Of a stretch of DNA of 64,000 bases, positions 34,864 through 48,532 are shown piece by piece (within the stretch, counting starts at the first letter, position 1; each line of letters starts with the position of its first letter). The DNA comes from DATHSY01 sp046729855 (GTDB taxonomy: Bacteria > Actinomycetota > UBA4738 > HRBIN12). Where the stretch lies: the NCBI GenBank assembly GCA_046729855.1, contig JBKPHM010000022.1, positions 6,542 through 70,541 on the forward strand, read 5' to 3'. Both the position numbers and the translations under genes were made by a program. Below the pieces are notes generated by a model. That model saw only the letters and a program-made list of their open reading frames with translations, ran no database searches and was not told the origin of the DNA.

Positions 34864-37017
34864 TCAGGTCCGGTCACGCGCCGCTTCGTGGTCCGGCGCG
34901 GAGACCCACCGGAGGAGGATCAGCGAATGCGCGGTCAGGTTCACGCCCCGGCGGCGTATGAAACGGGTGCCCGCCGGCCGCGCGGTGTCGACGATCTGCT
35001 CCCAGACGCCGCCCTCCGTCAGCTGGGGCGAGACGAAGAGCCTCGACCGGCTGCCACCGTTCAGGAGCATCAGGAGGGAATCCCCATGGATCGGCCGGCC
35101 GCGCTCGTTCACTTCGTCGGTCGCGCTCCCCGGCATCAGCATCCCGAGGACGCGCTCCTCGCGGTTCGACCAATCCGGATCGGTCATCTCCTTCCCGTCG
35201 GCTCGGAGCCACGTCACGTCCTTCACTCCCACCAACGAGGTGCCGAGCGTCCGACCCGTGAAGAACGACCGCCGCCGCAGCACGGGACTCTCGTGGAAGA
35301 TGCGGACGCATCGGCGCGCGAACGCGAGGAGCTCGCGGTCGTTCTGGGAGAGGTCCCAGTCGATCCAACTGATCTCGTTGTCCTGCGCGTAGGCGTTGTT
35401 GTTGCCGCGCTGCGTGCGGCTCATCTCGTCGCCGGCCAGGAGCATCCGCACTCCCTGCGAGAAGATCACCGTCGCGAGCAGGTTCCGCTTCATCCGCTCG
35501 CGGATCTGCGCGATCTGCGGATTGTCGTTCGGACCCTCGACGCCCCAGTTGCGGCTGAAGTTCTCGTCCGCGCCGTCGCGGTTGTCCTCGCCGTTCGCCT
35601 CGTTGTGCTTGTGCTCGTACGTGACGAGGTCGTTCATCGTGAACCCGTCGTGGGCCGTCACGAAGTTGACCGTCGCATAGGTGTTGCGGCCGCTAGCCTC
35701 GTACAGGTCGCTCGACCCGGACAGACGGTAGGCCAGCTCGGGCAGCATCCCGGGCTCCTCGCGCCAGAACCGGCGGATGCAGTCTCGGTACTTCCCGTTC
35801 CACTCCGCCCACCCGACCGGGAAATTGCCGATCTGGTAGCCGCCCGGCCCGACGTCCCACGGCTCGGCGATCAGCTTCACCTGGGAGAGCGTCGGGTCCT
35901 GCTGCATGATGTCGAAGAACGCCGAGAGCCGGTCGACCTCCCACAGCTCCCGGGCGAGCACCGGCGCGAGGTCGAAGCGGAAGCCGTCGACGTGCATGTC
36001 GGTGACCCAGTACCGCAGGCTGTCCATGATCAGCTGGATCGTGCGCGGGTGCAGCATGTTCAGGCTGTTCCCGGTCCCGGTGAAGTCGAGGTAGTAGCGC
36101 GGATCCTGCGGCGAGAGACGGTAGAACGCCGCGTTGTCCACGCCGCGCAGCGACAGGGTCGGGCCCATGTGGTTGCCCTCACCCGTGTGGTTGTAGACGA
36201 CATCGATTATGACCTCGATGCCAGCTCGGTGCATCGCCTTCACCATCGACTTGAACTCGGTGACTTGCTCGCCCAGCTGTCCGGAGGCGTACCCCACGTG
36301 CGGCGCGAAGAACGCGATCGTGTTGTATCCCCAGTAGTTGCGCAGCCCTCGCTCGACGAGGTGCCGCTCGGACACGAACTGGTGGACCGGCAGCAGCTCG
36401 ATCGCCGTGACGCCGAGGGAGCTGAGGTGCTCGATGATGGGGTCGAACGACAGCGCGCGGTAGGTGCCCCGGTACTCGGGCGGGATCGCCGGGTGGCGGA
36501 TCGTGAGGCCGCGGACGTGGCCCTCGTAGATGACCGTCCGGTTCCACGGCGTCTTCGGGCGCTGGTCGTCGCCCCACGTGAACGCCGGGTCGACCACGAC
36601 GCATCTCGGGACGCAGGCCGCGCTGTCACTGTCGTCGAACGACAGATCCGCCGCCTCGTCGCCCATCCGGTAGCCGTACACGGCGTCGTCCCACCGAAGG
36701 TCGCCGGTCAGGGCCTTCACGTACGGGTCGACAAGGAGCTTGTTCGGGTTGAAGCGATGACCGGCGCGGGGCTCGTACGGGCCGTGGATCCGGTACCCGT
36801 ACAGCTCGCCCGGACGCACGTCGGGCAGGTACGCGTGCCAGATCAAATCCGTCCGGTTGGTGATCGGGATCCGATCGCGCTCGAGGCCCTGCTGATCTAA
36901 CAGGCACAGCTCCACAGCGGTCGCGTGCTCGGAGAAGATCGCGAAGTTGACGCCCTCGCCGTCCCATGTTGCGCCCTGTGGGTAGGGCTGGCCGGGCCAG
37001 ACCCGCAGCGGCGTCAC
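34864..37017 (-). CDS. glgX: Glycogen debranching enzyme GlgX
   Basis: 717 residues from a GTG overlapping the treZ stop as GTGA. An N-terminal CBM48 (QPYPQGATWDGEGVNFAIFS) is followed by the GH13 catalytic core: VVYNHTGEGN, nucleophile Asp in DGFRFDLAPV, acid Glu in LIAEPWD and Asp in TAHDGFTMNDLV. It hydrolyses alpha-1,6 branches of glycogen and is the last gene of the glucan operon. In the TreY-TreZ route an isoamylase-type enzyme of this group supplies linear glucans. Confidence 0.95.
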   Translation of the reverse strand: MTPLRVWPGQPYPQGATWDGEGVNFAIFSEHATAVELCLLDQQGLERDRIPITNRTDLIWHAYLPDVRPGELYGYRIHGPYEPRAGHRFNPNKLLVDPYVKALTGDLRWDDAVYGYRMGDEAADLSFDDSDSAACVPRCVVVDPAFTWGDDQRPKTPWNRTVIYEGHVRGLTIRHPAIPPEYRGTYRALSFDPIIEHLSSLGVTAIELLPVHQFVSERHLVERGLRNYWGYNTIAFFAPHVGYASGQLGEQVTEFKSMVKAMHRAGIEVIIDVVYNHTGEGNHMGPTLSLRGVDNAAFYRLSPQDPRYYLDFTGTGNSLNMLHPRTIQLIMDSLRYWVTDMHVDGFRFDLAPVLARELWEVDRLSAFFDIMQQDPTLSQVKLIAEPWDVGPGGYQIGNFPVGWAEWNGKYRDCIRRFWREEPGMLPELAYRLSGSSDLYEASGRNTYATVNFVTAHDGFTMNDLVTYEHKHNEANGEDNRDGADENFSRNWGVEGPNDNPQIAQIRERMKRNLLATVIFSQGVRMLLAGDEMSRTQRGNNNAYAQDNEISWIDWDLSQNDRELLAFARRCVRIFHESPVLRRRSFFTGRTLGTSLVGVKDVTWLRADGKEMTDPDWSNREERVLGMLMPGSATDEVNERGRPIHGDSLLMLLNGGSRSRLFVSPQLTEGGVWEQIVDTARPAGTRFIRRRGVNLTAHSLILLRWVSAPDHEAARDRT

Positions 37018-38831
37018 GCGGTCTCGTCCAACACGTACAACGCGAACGCGCCGGCCCGGACCTTGGCGACGACCGCTCCGCCGGCGAGGTCCTCGGGGGA
37101 GCGTTCGCCCGGACCGCCCCACCGTCCCTCCGAGGAGTCGAGTACGCGGGTCCACCGGCCTCGGGGGATCGTCGCCTCGATCTCGGCGGCGTCGTCGGCC
37201 AGGTCGAACAGCGCGACCGCGTGTCGTCCGGCGTGCCAGCGGCGCAGCACGAGGGTCCGAGCCTCCTCGTCGCAGGTCACGTCCAGATCTTCTCGCGATC
37301 CGGCGAGGGCCGGCTCGTCGCGGCGGAGCCGGAGCAGCTCTCGGTACAGGCCGCGGATCCCGCGGCCGGCCGGCCGTTCGCGCTGCGAGCGGTCGAGCTT
37401 CGACCGCGCGAAGGTCTCCTGCGCGTGCGGATCGGGAGGCTCGACGAACGACGCGAAGTGCCTGAACTCCTCGGCCCGGCCCACGCGGACCGCTTCGATC
37501 AGGCTCGGGTCCGAGTGGGACACGAAGTACAGGAACGGGTTCGTCTCCCCGTACTCCTCGCCCATGAACAGCAGCGGCGGGTACGGCGAGAGCAGCACCA
37601 GCCCGGCCGCGAGCTTCGCGCGTTCGACCCCCGCGAGAGAGATCAGGCGCTCGCCCTTCGCGCGGTTGCCGACCTGGTCGTGGTTCTGCGCGAACACGAC
37701 GAACCGCTCGGCCGGCACGTGATGGACATGATCCCCGCGCAGGGCGGCGGCGACGTCGACGACGCGCCCGTGGCCGGCGTAGTAGCCGTCTCGCTCGCCC
37801 GTCAGCAGGGCGTGAATCGAGTGGTGCAGCTCATCGTCCCACCGGGCGTGCACCCCCAGCCCGCCCTCGTCCCGCGGGCGAACCAGCCGGGCGTCGCGGG
37901 CCGGACTCTCCGCGACCAGATAGAGGCGGCGGCCCGTACGATGAGCGAGGTCGTCGGTCGCGTCTGCCAGCAGCCCCAGCAGCGGCCGTGCCGCCGTGTC
38001 GACGATCGCGTGCACCGCGTCCAGCCGGAGCGCGTCGACGTGGAACTCGACGAACCAGCGGAGCGCGTTTTCGCCGACGAACCGGCGGACCTCGTCCGCG
38101 CGTTGCCCATCGAGGTTCAACGCGTCGCCCCAAGGCGTGGAGTGCCCAGGCGAGAGGTACGGGCCGAACCGCGGCAGGACGTTGCCCTCGGGCCCGAGGT
38201 GGTTGAAGACGACGTCGAGCACGACCGCGAGTCCACGCCCGTGGCACGCGTCGACGAACCGCTGGAACGCCTCGGGGCCGCCGTAGGTGTCCTGGACGGC
38301 GAACGGGAACACGCCGTCGTAGCCCCAGTTGTTCGCGCCGGAATACTGGGCGATCGGCATCACCTCCACGGCCGTCACGCCAAGCTCGACCAGATCGTCG
38401 AGGCGCCGGGTGGCGGCATCGAGCGTCCCGTCGTCGGTGAACGTCCCGACGTGCAGCTCGTAGCTGACATACCGCCCGAGCTCGAGCCCCGTCCAGGCGT
38501 CGTCGGTCCACGCGAACGCGTCCGCGTCGAACACGGCCGACGGCCCGTGGACGCCGTCGGGCTGCCAGCGCGAGGCCGGGTCGGGGGCGTCGCCGTCGGC
38601 CAACCGATACACGTAGCGCGTGCCGGGATCGGCCTCCGTAACGGCGATGTGATAGCCGCACGCGATCGGCTGCATCTCGACCACGCGCTCGACGTCACCG
38701 CCCCCGAGGACGAGCGCCACGCGTTCGGACGACGGAGCCCAGACCTCGAACCTGCACCGTCCCCCTGCCTGCGGAACGGCTCCGAGCATCGCGCCCGGCG
38801 TCAGCCGGACCTCATCCATCGACTCAACCAT
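37014..38831 (-). CDS. treZ: Malto-oligosyltrehalose trehalohydrolase TreZ
   Basis: 605 residues. There are three nearby ATGs (38849, 38831, 38819); 38831 gives an 8-base overlap with glgB. CBM48-like start (FEVWAPSSERVALVLGG) and GH13 core: GANNWGYDGVFPFA, DVVFNHLGPEGN, nucleophile in DALRLDAVHAI, LVAESPARDARLV and AQNHDQVGNR. It releases trehalose from maltooligosyltrehalose. Its usual partner treY is absent from the operon. Confidence 0.93.
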   Translation of the reverse strand: MVESMDEVRLTPGAMLGAVPQAGGRCRFEVWAPSSERVALVLGGGDVERVVEMQPIACGYHIAVTEADPGTRYVYRLADGDAPDPASRWQPDGVHGPSAVFDADAFAWTDDAWTGLELGRYVSYELHVGTFTDDGTLDAATRRLDDLVELGVTAVEVMPIAQYSGANNWGYDGVFPFAVQDTYGGPEAFQRFVDACHGRGLAVVLDVVFNHLGPEGNVLPRFGPYLSPGHSTPWGDALNLDGQRADEVRRFVGENALRWFVEFHVDALRLDAVHAIVDTAARPLLGLLADATDDLAHRTGRRLYLVAESPARDARLVRPRDEGGLGVHARWDDELHHSIHALLTGERDGYYAGHGRVVDVAAALRGDHVHHVPAERFVVFAQNHDQVGNRAKGERLISLAGVERAKLAAGLVLLSPYPPLLFMGEEYGETNPFLYFVSHSDPSLIEAVRVGRAEEFRHFASFVEPPDPHAQETFARSKLDRSQRERPAGRGIRGLYRELLRLRRDEPALAGSREDLDVTCDEEARTLVLRRWHAGRHAVALFDLADDAAEIEATIPRGRWTRVLDSSEGRWGGPGERSPEDLAGGAVVAKVRAGAFALYVLDETA

Positions 38832-40725
38832 CCGGAACCAGGAACGCACACGCGAGCGGCGGCAGCCGCAGCTCGAGGGCGAACGGCCGCCCGTGGGCTC
38901 CCGGCCGGCCGGCGACGGGTCCCCCGCCGTCGCTCACGACGCCGCTGCCCCCGTAGATTTCGGCGTCCGAGTTCAGGATCTCGCGCCACGGCCCCGGGAA
39001 CGGGACCCCGACGCGGAACGGCTCCCGGACGGTCGGCGTGAAGTTCGCGACGAATAGCACGACGTCGCGTTCGCCGACACCACGACGCAGGAACATCAGG
39101 ACGCTCTGGGCGCGGTCGCCGCCCTCCACCCATTCGAACCCGTGCGGGTCCACGTCGAAGACGTGCATCGCCTGGTAGTCGCGGTACACACGATTCAGGT
39201 CGGTCACCCAACGGCGGACGCCCTCGTGCTCCCGGTAGCGCAGCAGGCCCCAGTCGACCGAGCCGTCGTGGTCCCACTCCCACGGCTGGCCGATCTCGCC
39301 GCCCATGAACAGCAGCTTCTTGCCGCTCTGTGTGAACTGGTAGCCCAGGAGGAGCCGCAAGTTCGCGAGCTGCTGCCACCGGTCGCCCGGCATCTTGCCG
39401 AGCAGCGAGCCCTTCCCGTGGACGACCTCGTCGTGCGACAGCGGCAGCACGAAGTTCTCGTGCCACGCGTAGACCTGCCGGAACGACAGCTCGTCATGGT
39501 GGTACGAGCGGTGGATCGGCTCGCGCCGGATGTACTGGAGGGTGTCGTGCATCCACCCCATGTCCCACTTGAGACCGAACCCGAGCCCCCCGACGTCGGT
39601 CGGCCGAGACACCATCGGCCACGCCGTCGACTCCTCGGCCATCGTCTGGATGTCTGGGAACGCGCCATACAGGCTGGCGTTCAGCTGACGAAGGAACGAG
39701 ATCGCCTCCAGGTTCTCGCGCCCCCCGAACTCGTTCGGCAACCAGTCGCCTTCGCGGCGCGAGTAGTCGAGGTACAACATCGATGCCACCGCGTCGACAC
39801 GCAGCCCGTCGGCGTGGTACGCGTCGAGCCAGAACGTGGCGCTCGAGAGAAGGAAGCTGCGGACCTCGAGACGGCCGTAGTTGAAGATCAACGTGTGCCA
39901 GTCGGGGTGGAACCCTCGGCGCCGGTCCGCGTGCTCGAACAGGTGCGTCCCGTCGAAGTACGCGAGCCCATGCTCGTCGTTCGGGAAGTGCGACGGCACC
40001 CAGTCGAGGATCACGCCGATCTCGGCATGGTGGAGCGCGTCGATCAACCGCATCAGCGCCTGCGGCTCTCCGAACCGCGACGTCGGGCAGAAGTAGCCCG
40101 TCGTCTGGTAGCCCCAGGAGCCGTAGAACGGGTGCTCCATCACAGGCAGGAACTCCACGTGCGTGAAGCCCATCGACGTGACGTGGTCGATCAGCCGAGG
40201 CGCCAGCTCGTCGTACGTGAGCCATCGGCCGTCGTCGCCCCGCATCCATGAGCCAAGGTGCAGCTCGTACACCGACATGGGTGCGTCGAGCGCATTGCGG
40301 CCGTGCCGTGACGACATCCACTCACGATCGCCCCACTCGTGATCGAGCGTCCACACGACGGATCCGGTCCGCGGCGGGACCTCGCTGCGCACCGCGAAGG
40401 GGTCTGCCTTGTCGACCGCGTAACCGCCGAACCGCGACCGCACGTGGAACTTGTAGATCGACCCCGGGCGGGCCTTCGGCACGACGCCCGCCCAGATCCC
40501 GGAGGTGGCGACCGGCTCGAGCGGGTGCGCGCCACGGTCCCAGCCGTTGAAGTCGCCGATCACCGAGACGAACTCGGCGTTTGGCGCCCACACGGCAAAC
40601 GCGGTGCCGTCGTCCGTCGGGTGCGCGCCGAGCTTCTCCCACAGGCGGGTGTGCGTGCCCTCGTTGAACAGGTAGAGGTCGTCGGCGGAGAGGTCGTGCG
40701 GGCGGGCGATCCTCGCGGCGCTCAC
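38824..40725 (-). CDS. glgB: 1,4-alpha-glucan branching enzyme GlgB
   Basis: 633 residues from the GTG at 40725, which overlaps the malQ stop (GTGA) and has GGGGGG upstream. CBM48 (FAVWAPNAEFVSVIGDFNGW) and GH13 core: HPFYGSWGYQTTGYF, LDWVPSHFPNDEHGLAYFDG, nucleophile DGLRVDAVASMLYLDY, Glu in TMAEEST and LPLSHDEVVHGKGSL. It introduces alpha-1,6 branches into the linear glucan built by GlgE. It lacks the longer N-terminal domain found in many actinobacterial GlgB proteins. Confidence 0.96.
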   Translation of the reverse strand: MSAARIARPHDLSADDLYLFNEGTHTRLWEKLGAHPTDDGTAFAVWAPNAEFVSVIGDFNGWDRGAHPLEPVATSGIWAGVVPKARPGSIYKFHVRSRFGGYAVDKADPFAVRSEVPPRTGSVVWTLDHEWGDREWMSSRHGRNALDAPMSVYELHLGSWMRGDDGRWLTYDELAPRLIDHVTSMGFTHVEFLPVMEHPFYGSWGYQTTGYFCPTSRFGEPQALMRLIDALHHAEIGVILDWVPSHFPNDEHGLAYFDGTHLFEHADRRRGFHPDWHTLIFNYGRLEVRSFLLSSATFWLDAYHADGLRVDAVASMLYLDYSRREGDWLPNEFGGRENLEAISFLRQLNASLYGAFPDIQTMAEESTAWPMVSRPTDVGGLGFGLKWDMGWMHDTLQYIRREPIHRSYHHDELSFRQVYAWHENFVLPLSHDEVVHGKGSLLGKMPGDRWQQLANLRLLLGYQFTQSGKKLLFMGGEIGQPWEWDHDGSVDWGLLRYREHEGVRRWVTDLNRVYRDYQAMHVFDVDPHGFEWVEGGDRAQSVLMFLRRGVGERDVVLFVANFTPTVREPFRVGVPFPGPWREILNSDAEIYGGSGVVSDGGGPVAGRPGAHGRPFALELRLPPLACAFLVPDG

Positions 40726-42778
40726 GCGACCCCCCACGAGCGGTCGGCGAGCTCACCCAACGCGGCCAGGACGTCGTCCCGCTCCACGAGCTCCTCGAGC
40801 GTGTACCGGAACCGCCCACGCCAGTTCGGGACCTCGCCTGCGGTGCCCGGGATGTTCTGCGGCCGCTCCTCCAGCCACAGGTCCTCCAGGCTCGACAAGA
40901 CGATCGCGGCCTGGCTCTGCGCGAGGAACCGCAGGCACGCGCGCAGCGCGGACTCGGGGTCGTCCTCGCCATGCTGGAGGGCGCCGCGACGACGGAGCGC
41001 GCCCAGGAGCGTCCTGCGGATCGCCTGCCGATCCCGCCTGCGCCGCGCGGCCTCGGCGTCGTCCACGATCCCGAGCCTGCGGTACAAGTCGACGTCGGAC
41101 CCGCTCCAGAAGGCCGCCCAGGGCGGCATGTCGTGCGTGCCGAGCGAGGCGACCGAGCCGGCCGGCGGCTCGCGCAGGCCGGGCGGCGCGCGGGTCGACA
41201 CCTCGAACGGGACGACGTAGCTGGTGTGGACGCCGTGGGCGCGCATCGCCTTCCTCACGTACCCAGGTACCGTCCCGAGGTCCTCCCCGACCACGATCGC
41301 CGCGGCGCGGTGAGCCTCGATCGACAGCATCGCGTACCACTCTTCGGCGTGGTAGCGCACGTAGACGCCGTCGCCCGGCGCGGCCCCGTGCGGGACCCAA
41401 TACAGCCGGTGCAGGCCCATCACGTGGTCGATCCGGATCGCGGACGCGTACCGCGCCAGCGTGCCGATGCAAGCCCGCGGGTACGCGTACCCGTCCTCGC
41501 GGATCCGGTCCGGATGCAGCGGCGGGAACCCCCAGTCCTGCCCCGTCGGGAAGAACGCGTCGGGCGGGGCACCGGCGGAGGCCTGGCTGGCGAACAGCCG
41601 GCGCTCGCGCCACACGTCGTAGCTGCCGCCGTCCACACCGAGCGGCAGGTCCAGCAGGAGGCGGCGACCACCCGACCTCATCTCGTCGAGCTGCATCGCG
41701 GCGAGCCACTGCACGTAAAGGTGGTACCGCCCCCGGGGATCGTCCATGGGATCGCCGGCGAGCGACCCGTCGCGTTCGAGGGCCGGCCAGTCGGGCCACG
41801 ACGTCCGACGTCGCTCGTGCTCGGCGCGGAACCGCGCGTAGTCGCGGACGCGGGGGTCACCTGCGACGAAGGCGTCGAACTCGCGAGGCGGCGCGCCCGC
41901 GAAGAACGTCTCGGCGAGCGGTTCGAGGATGCTGCGCTTCGCGGCCATCACGCCGCGGTGGTCGAGGAGGTCGAGCTCGTGCAGCCGCCGGAGCTCGCCC
42001 CGGAACCCGTCGTCGTCGAGCAGCCGACGAGCTTCGTCCGAGCGCGCGAGCTCGGGCGCGGCCTCCACGTCGACGTGCAGCTCGTTCCAGAACAGCCGGC
42101 TCGCCGGCGAGTAGGGGCTCGGCTCGAACGGCTGGTCCAGGAACGCCGCGAGCAACGGGAGGGTCGCGACCACCTCGCCGCCACGGTTCCGAACGAACGC
42201 GCCGAGCCGCCCGAGGTCACCGAACGTTCCGACGCCCCAGTCGCCCGCGCTGCGGATCGCGTAGGCCGGCGCGAAGACCCCCCACCGCGGCCCCGGGAGC
42301 GCGGGCGCCCGGCGCGGCGCCGACATCACCAGGGACTTCAGACGAGCGCCGCCGGTGTCCACGTGCAGTGTGTGGTAACCGGGCTCGAGCGGTCCGCCCG
42401 GCACCCAGACGGCGACGCGTCCGCCGGCGTCCGGCTGCCCCGGCTCGAACGTCAGCCACCCCGACGGCTCGAGGTCCTCGGGCGCGATCCCGACCCGCAG
42501 CCGCCCGCTGTCCGTTCGCACGGCGACGGGCGGGACCCGGCCGTTCCACGCGACCAAGACGGGATCGATGGGATATGCCTCCAGCTCCGCTCGGCGCGCG
42601 CGCAGCGCCTCGGCGGCGTCCCGCGGCCCGCTCAGCGGCGCTCCCACGGCGTGGAGCCCGCGCACGAGCGAGCCGACCGACGCGACCACCCGATGGCCGG
42701 TCGCGCTCGTGTAGCTCGGCTGGATCCCGTACAGCCGCGCCAGCGCGCGCACGTCCAGGGACGAGGACCCCGTGCGGC

Positions 42779-42782
<4 letters not shown>
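40722..42782 (-). CDS. malQ: 4-alpha-glucanotransferase MalQ (apparent CTG start)
   Basis: 686 residues from a CTG whose last two bases begin the TGA stop of treS (CTGA overlap), with GGGAG 5 bases before it. A GTG at 42752 (676 residues) is the conventional alternative but has no ribosome site. GH77 features: WGVFAPAYAIRSAGDWGVGTF, SPYSPASRLFWNELHVD, nucleophile Asp in AIRIDHVMGLHRLYWVP, Glu in VVGEDLGTVP and Asp in GTHDMP. It disproportionates maltooligosaccharides, linking short glucans to GlgE and GlgX products. Confidence 0.92.
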
Positions 42783-46113
<3,331 letters not shown>

Positions 46114-46117
<4 letters not shown>

Positions 46118-48084
46118 GCTGGCTCCCCCACCGCCGCCTCGATCCGCAGGATGTGTCCGGGCTGCCGTTCGGGACGCAACTCGACGTAGTTTCGCGGGCC
46201 CGACCAAGGATAGGCGGCACCCGTCAGCAGGTCGCGAGCCACGAAGGGCGCGTCCCACGCCAGGCCCAGCTCGGGCATCCGCAGGTCCGTGAACCCGCTC
46301 TGCGGGTACACCGGGTCGAGGTTCACGACGGTCAGGACGACGTTCGCGCCATCGAGCGAGCGCTTGCTGTACGCGATCAGGTTCGGGTTGCCCACGGCGT
46401 GAAACGACAGCAGTCGGTCCTGCTGGAGCGCGGGCTCGTCGTGCCGGATCCGGTTCACGCGGGAGATCAGCTCACGCATGCCCGAGCCGCCGCCCGGGTC
46501 GCGCCAGCGGATCTCGTACTTCTCGCTGTGCAGGTACTCCTCGGAGCCGGCCTCGCGCGCCACATACTCCATGTGCTCGAATGCCGGCCCGTAGATCCCG
46601 TAGTTGGCGCCGAGCGTCGCCGCCAGCAGGAACCGCAGACGAAACGCGGGCGGACCGCCCGTTTGGAGGGTGGCCGTCAGGATGTCCGGGGTGTTCGGCC
46701 ACAGGTTCGGCCGGAAGAACTCGACGACCGGCGGGCGGGTGAGCTCCTCGAAGTAGTCGGTGAACTCCTGCTGGCCGGTGCGCCACGCGAAGTACGTGTA
46801 CGACTGGTCGAAGCCGAGCTTGGCCAGCCTGTACATCACCTTCGGGCGCGTGAACGCCTCGGACAGGAAGATCACGTCGGGGTGGTCGCGCTCCACCTCT
46901 CCGAGGAACCACTCCCAGAACGCGAACGGCTTGGTATGCGGGTTGTCGACCCGAAAGATCCGGACCCCGTGGTCGATCCAGAACAGGACGACGTCGAGGA
47001 GCGCCTGCCAGAGCTCCTTCCAGTCGTTCGTCTCGAAGTCGATCGGATAGATGTCCTCGTACTTCTTGGGCGGGTTCTCCGCATAGCGGATCGAGCCGTC
47101 GGGACGGTGGCGGAACCATTCCGGATGCTCGCGCACCCACGGGTGGTCCGGTGAGCATTGGAACGCGAGGTCGAGCGCGAGCTCCATCTCGACGTCGGCG
47201 AGCGTCTTGACGAGCATGTGGATGTCTTCCATCGTGCCGAGGTCCGGATGCACGGCGGTGTGCCCGCCCTCCTCGGATCCGATCGCCCAAGGCACGCCGG
47301 GGTCTCCGGGCCCGGCGGCGACGGCGTTGTTCGCGCCCTTGCGCTTGGTGTGGCCGATCGGGTGGATCGGGGGCAGGTACAGCACGTCGAACCCTCGCTC
47401 CGCGAGCTGCGGGACCAGGTCGGCGACGTCGCGGAGGGTCCCGTGCGAACCGGGCACCGGCGAGACCGACCTCGGGAACAGTTCGTACCAGGCGCCAAAC
47501 CGCGCGCGCTCGCGGTCGACCGAGATCGGGTACTCGGGCGAGCTCGCGGCGCCGCGCCGGCGGTCGGGGTAGCGCGACATCAGCGCGGCCAGCTCCTCTG
47601 ATGTCGCGAGCTCCGCATACTCGGTGGGCGACGGCTTCCTGAGGCGACCCGCCCACGTCCGGAGCCGCTCGGCGTCGCCGGCCGCCGCACGGCGCGCCGC
47701 ACCGCCGACGAGCGCGGCCCCGACCTGGAGCTCGGGCAACAGGTCCTGTCCGGCCGCGAGGCGCTTCAGGAGGTCGTCGCGCCAGCTTGCAAACGCGTCG
47801 ACCCAGGCCACGACCTGGAACCGATACCGGCCGAGCCGTTCGACGCGGAAGTCGCTGCCCCATCGGTCGTTGTCCAGCAGGCGCATCGGGACCTCGGCCC
47901 AGTCGTCCTCGTCGACGTGGCGGTACCGGACGGCGGCGCCCAGGCGGTCGTGGCCGTCCACCAGGACATCGGCCTCGACGGTGACGACGTCACCGACGAT
48001 CCGCTTGACAGCGAACCGGCCGCCGTCCAGCTGCGGCAAGACGGCCTCGATGACGACGCGCTTCCGCCCTTCGCTCGGCCCCAT
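46114..48084 (-). CDS. glgE: Alpha-1,4-glucan:maltose-1-phosphate maltosyltransferase GlgE
   Basis: 656 residues. The N-terminal beta-domain and helical insert (KPSPTEYAELATSEELAALM) precede a GH13_3 core: FGAWYELFPRSV, YLPPIHPIGHTKRKGANN, ALDLAFQCSPDHPWV, nucleophile Asp in RIFRVDNPHTKPFAFWEW, Glu in FLSEAFTRP and Asp in NLWPNTPDIL. It elongates alpha-1,4-glucan with maltosyl units from maltose-1-phosphate. It is the first gene of the operon running to glgX. Confidence 0.97.
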
Positions 48085-48128
48085 GCTTCCCTTGTCTCAC
48101 GTCCGGGGGTGCGCAGCAACAGAAGTCG

Positions 48129-48239
48129 TCACTCGGTTTGAACCGGCGCGTCCTTGTGCTCCTCGAGGTGCCTGGCCAGGCTGTCCTCGTCCTCGAACGT
48201 GGAGCCGCAGTGCGGGCAGGTGTGACGGATCGATCCCAT
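48129..48239 (-). CDS. 36-residue C2H2-type zinc-finger protein
   Basis: ATG at 48239 opens 36 codons to TGA at 48129. The product starts MGSIRHTCPHCGSTF and ends with LARHLEEHKDAPVQTE. Cys-x2-Cys and His-x3-His are spaced as in a classical C2H2 finger. The upstream GGA is a weak ribosome site. It lies between pup and glgE on the same strand, 44 bases before glgE. Confidence 0.6.
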   Translation of the reverse strand: MGSIRHTCPHCGSTFEDEDSLARHLEEHKDAPVQTE

Positions 48240-48289
48240 GAGCCGGTCCTACCCTCGCCCCCGAAGGGCGAACCGAGTTGACCGCCGGC

Positions 48290-48532
48290 CTACTGGCCCC
48301 CGCGCTGGACGTAGGCCGCAACGAACTCCTCCGCGTTCTCCTCGAGCACCGCGTCGATGTCGTCGAGCAGGTCGTCCAGCTCGTGCTTGAGGTCCTCGTG
48401 CGTGAGGTCCTCGTGCTTGAGGTCCTCGTGCTCTGGCGCCTGCGCCCTGGTCGCACCGGTCTCGGTCGCCCTGCGCGAGGACGCGTGGTGCTCGCGGGAC
48501 CGGACCCTTTGCTCCTGGAGCCTGCGCGCCAT
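48290..48532 (-). CDS. pup: Prokaryotic ubiquitin-like protein Pup
   Basis: 80 residues from an ATG preceded by GAAGGGTG. The C-terminal half is the Pup signature: LDDLLDDIDAVLEENAEEF followed by VAAYVQRGGQ. The terminal Gly-Gly-Gln means Dop must deamidate it before PafA can attach it to lysines. The disordered N-terminal half is basic then acidic, with five-residue repeats (HEDLK/HEDLT/HEDLK) not present in the Mycobacterium protein. The usual neighbours (dop, prcBA, pafA, mpa) are not in the window. Confidence 0.93.
   Translation of the reverse strand: MARRLQEQRVRSREHHASSRRATETGATRAQAPEHEDLKHEDLTHEDLKHELDDLLDDIDAVLEENAEEFVAAYVQRGGQ
48381..48425. repeat. Three 15-base tandem repeats inside pup
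   Basis: TCGTGCTTGAGGTCC is repeated three times (the middle copy differs by one base), with a fourth partial copy after it. Each unit encodes five residues, HEDLK or HEDLT, keeping the frame. Confidence 0.9.

Noticed and set aside
34444..36900. 818-codon plus-strand open frame opposite glgX
   Set aside because: Antisense shadow of glgX, whose catalytic motifs are complete. No ribosome site or recognisable domain.
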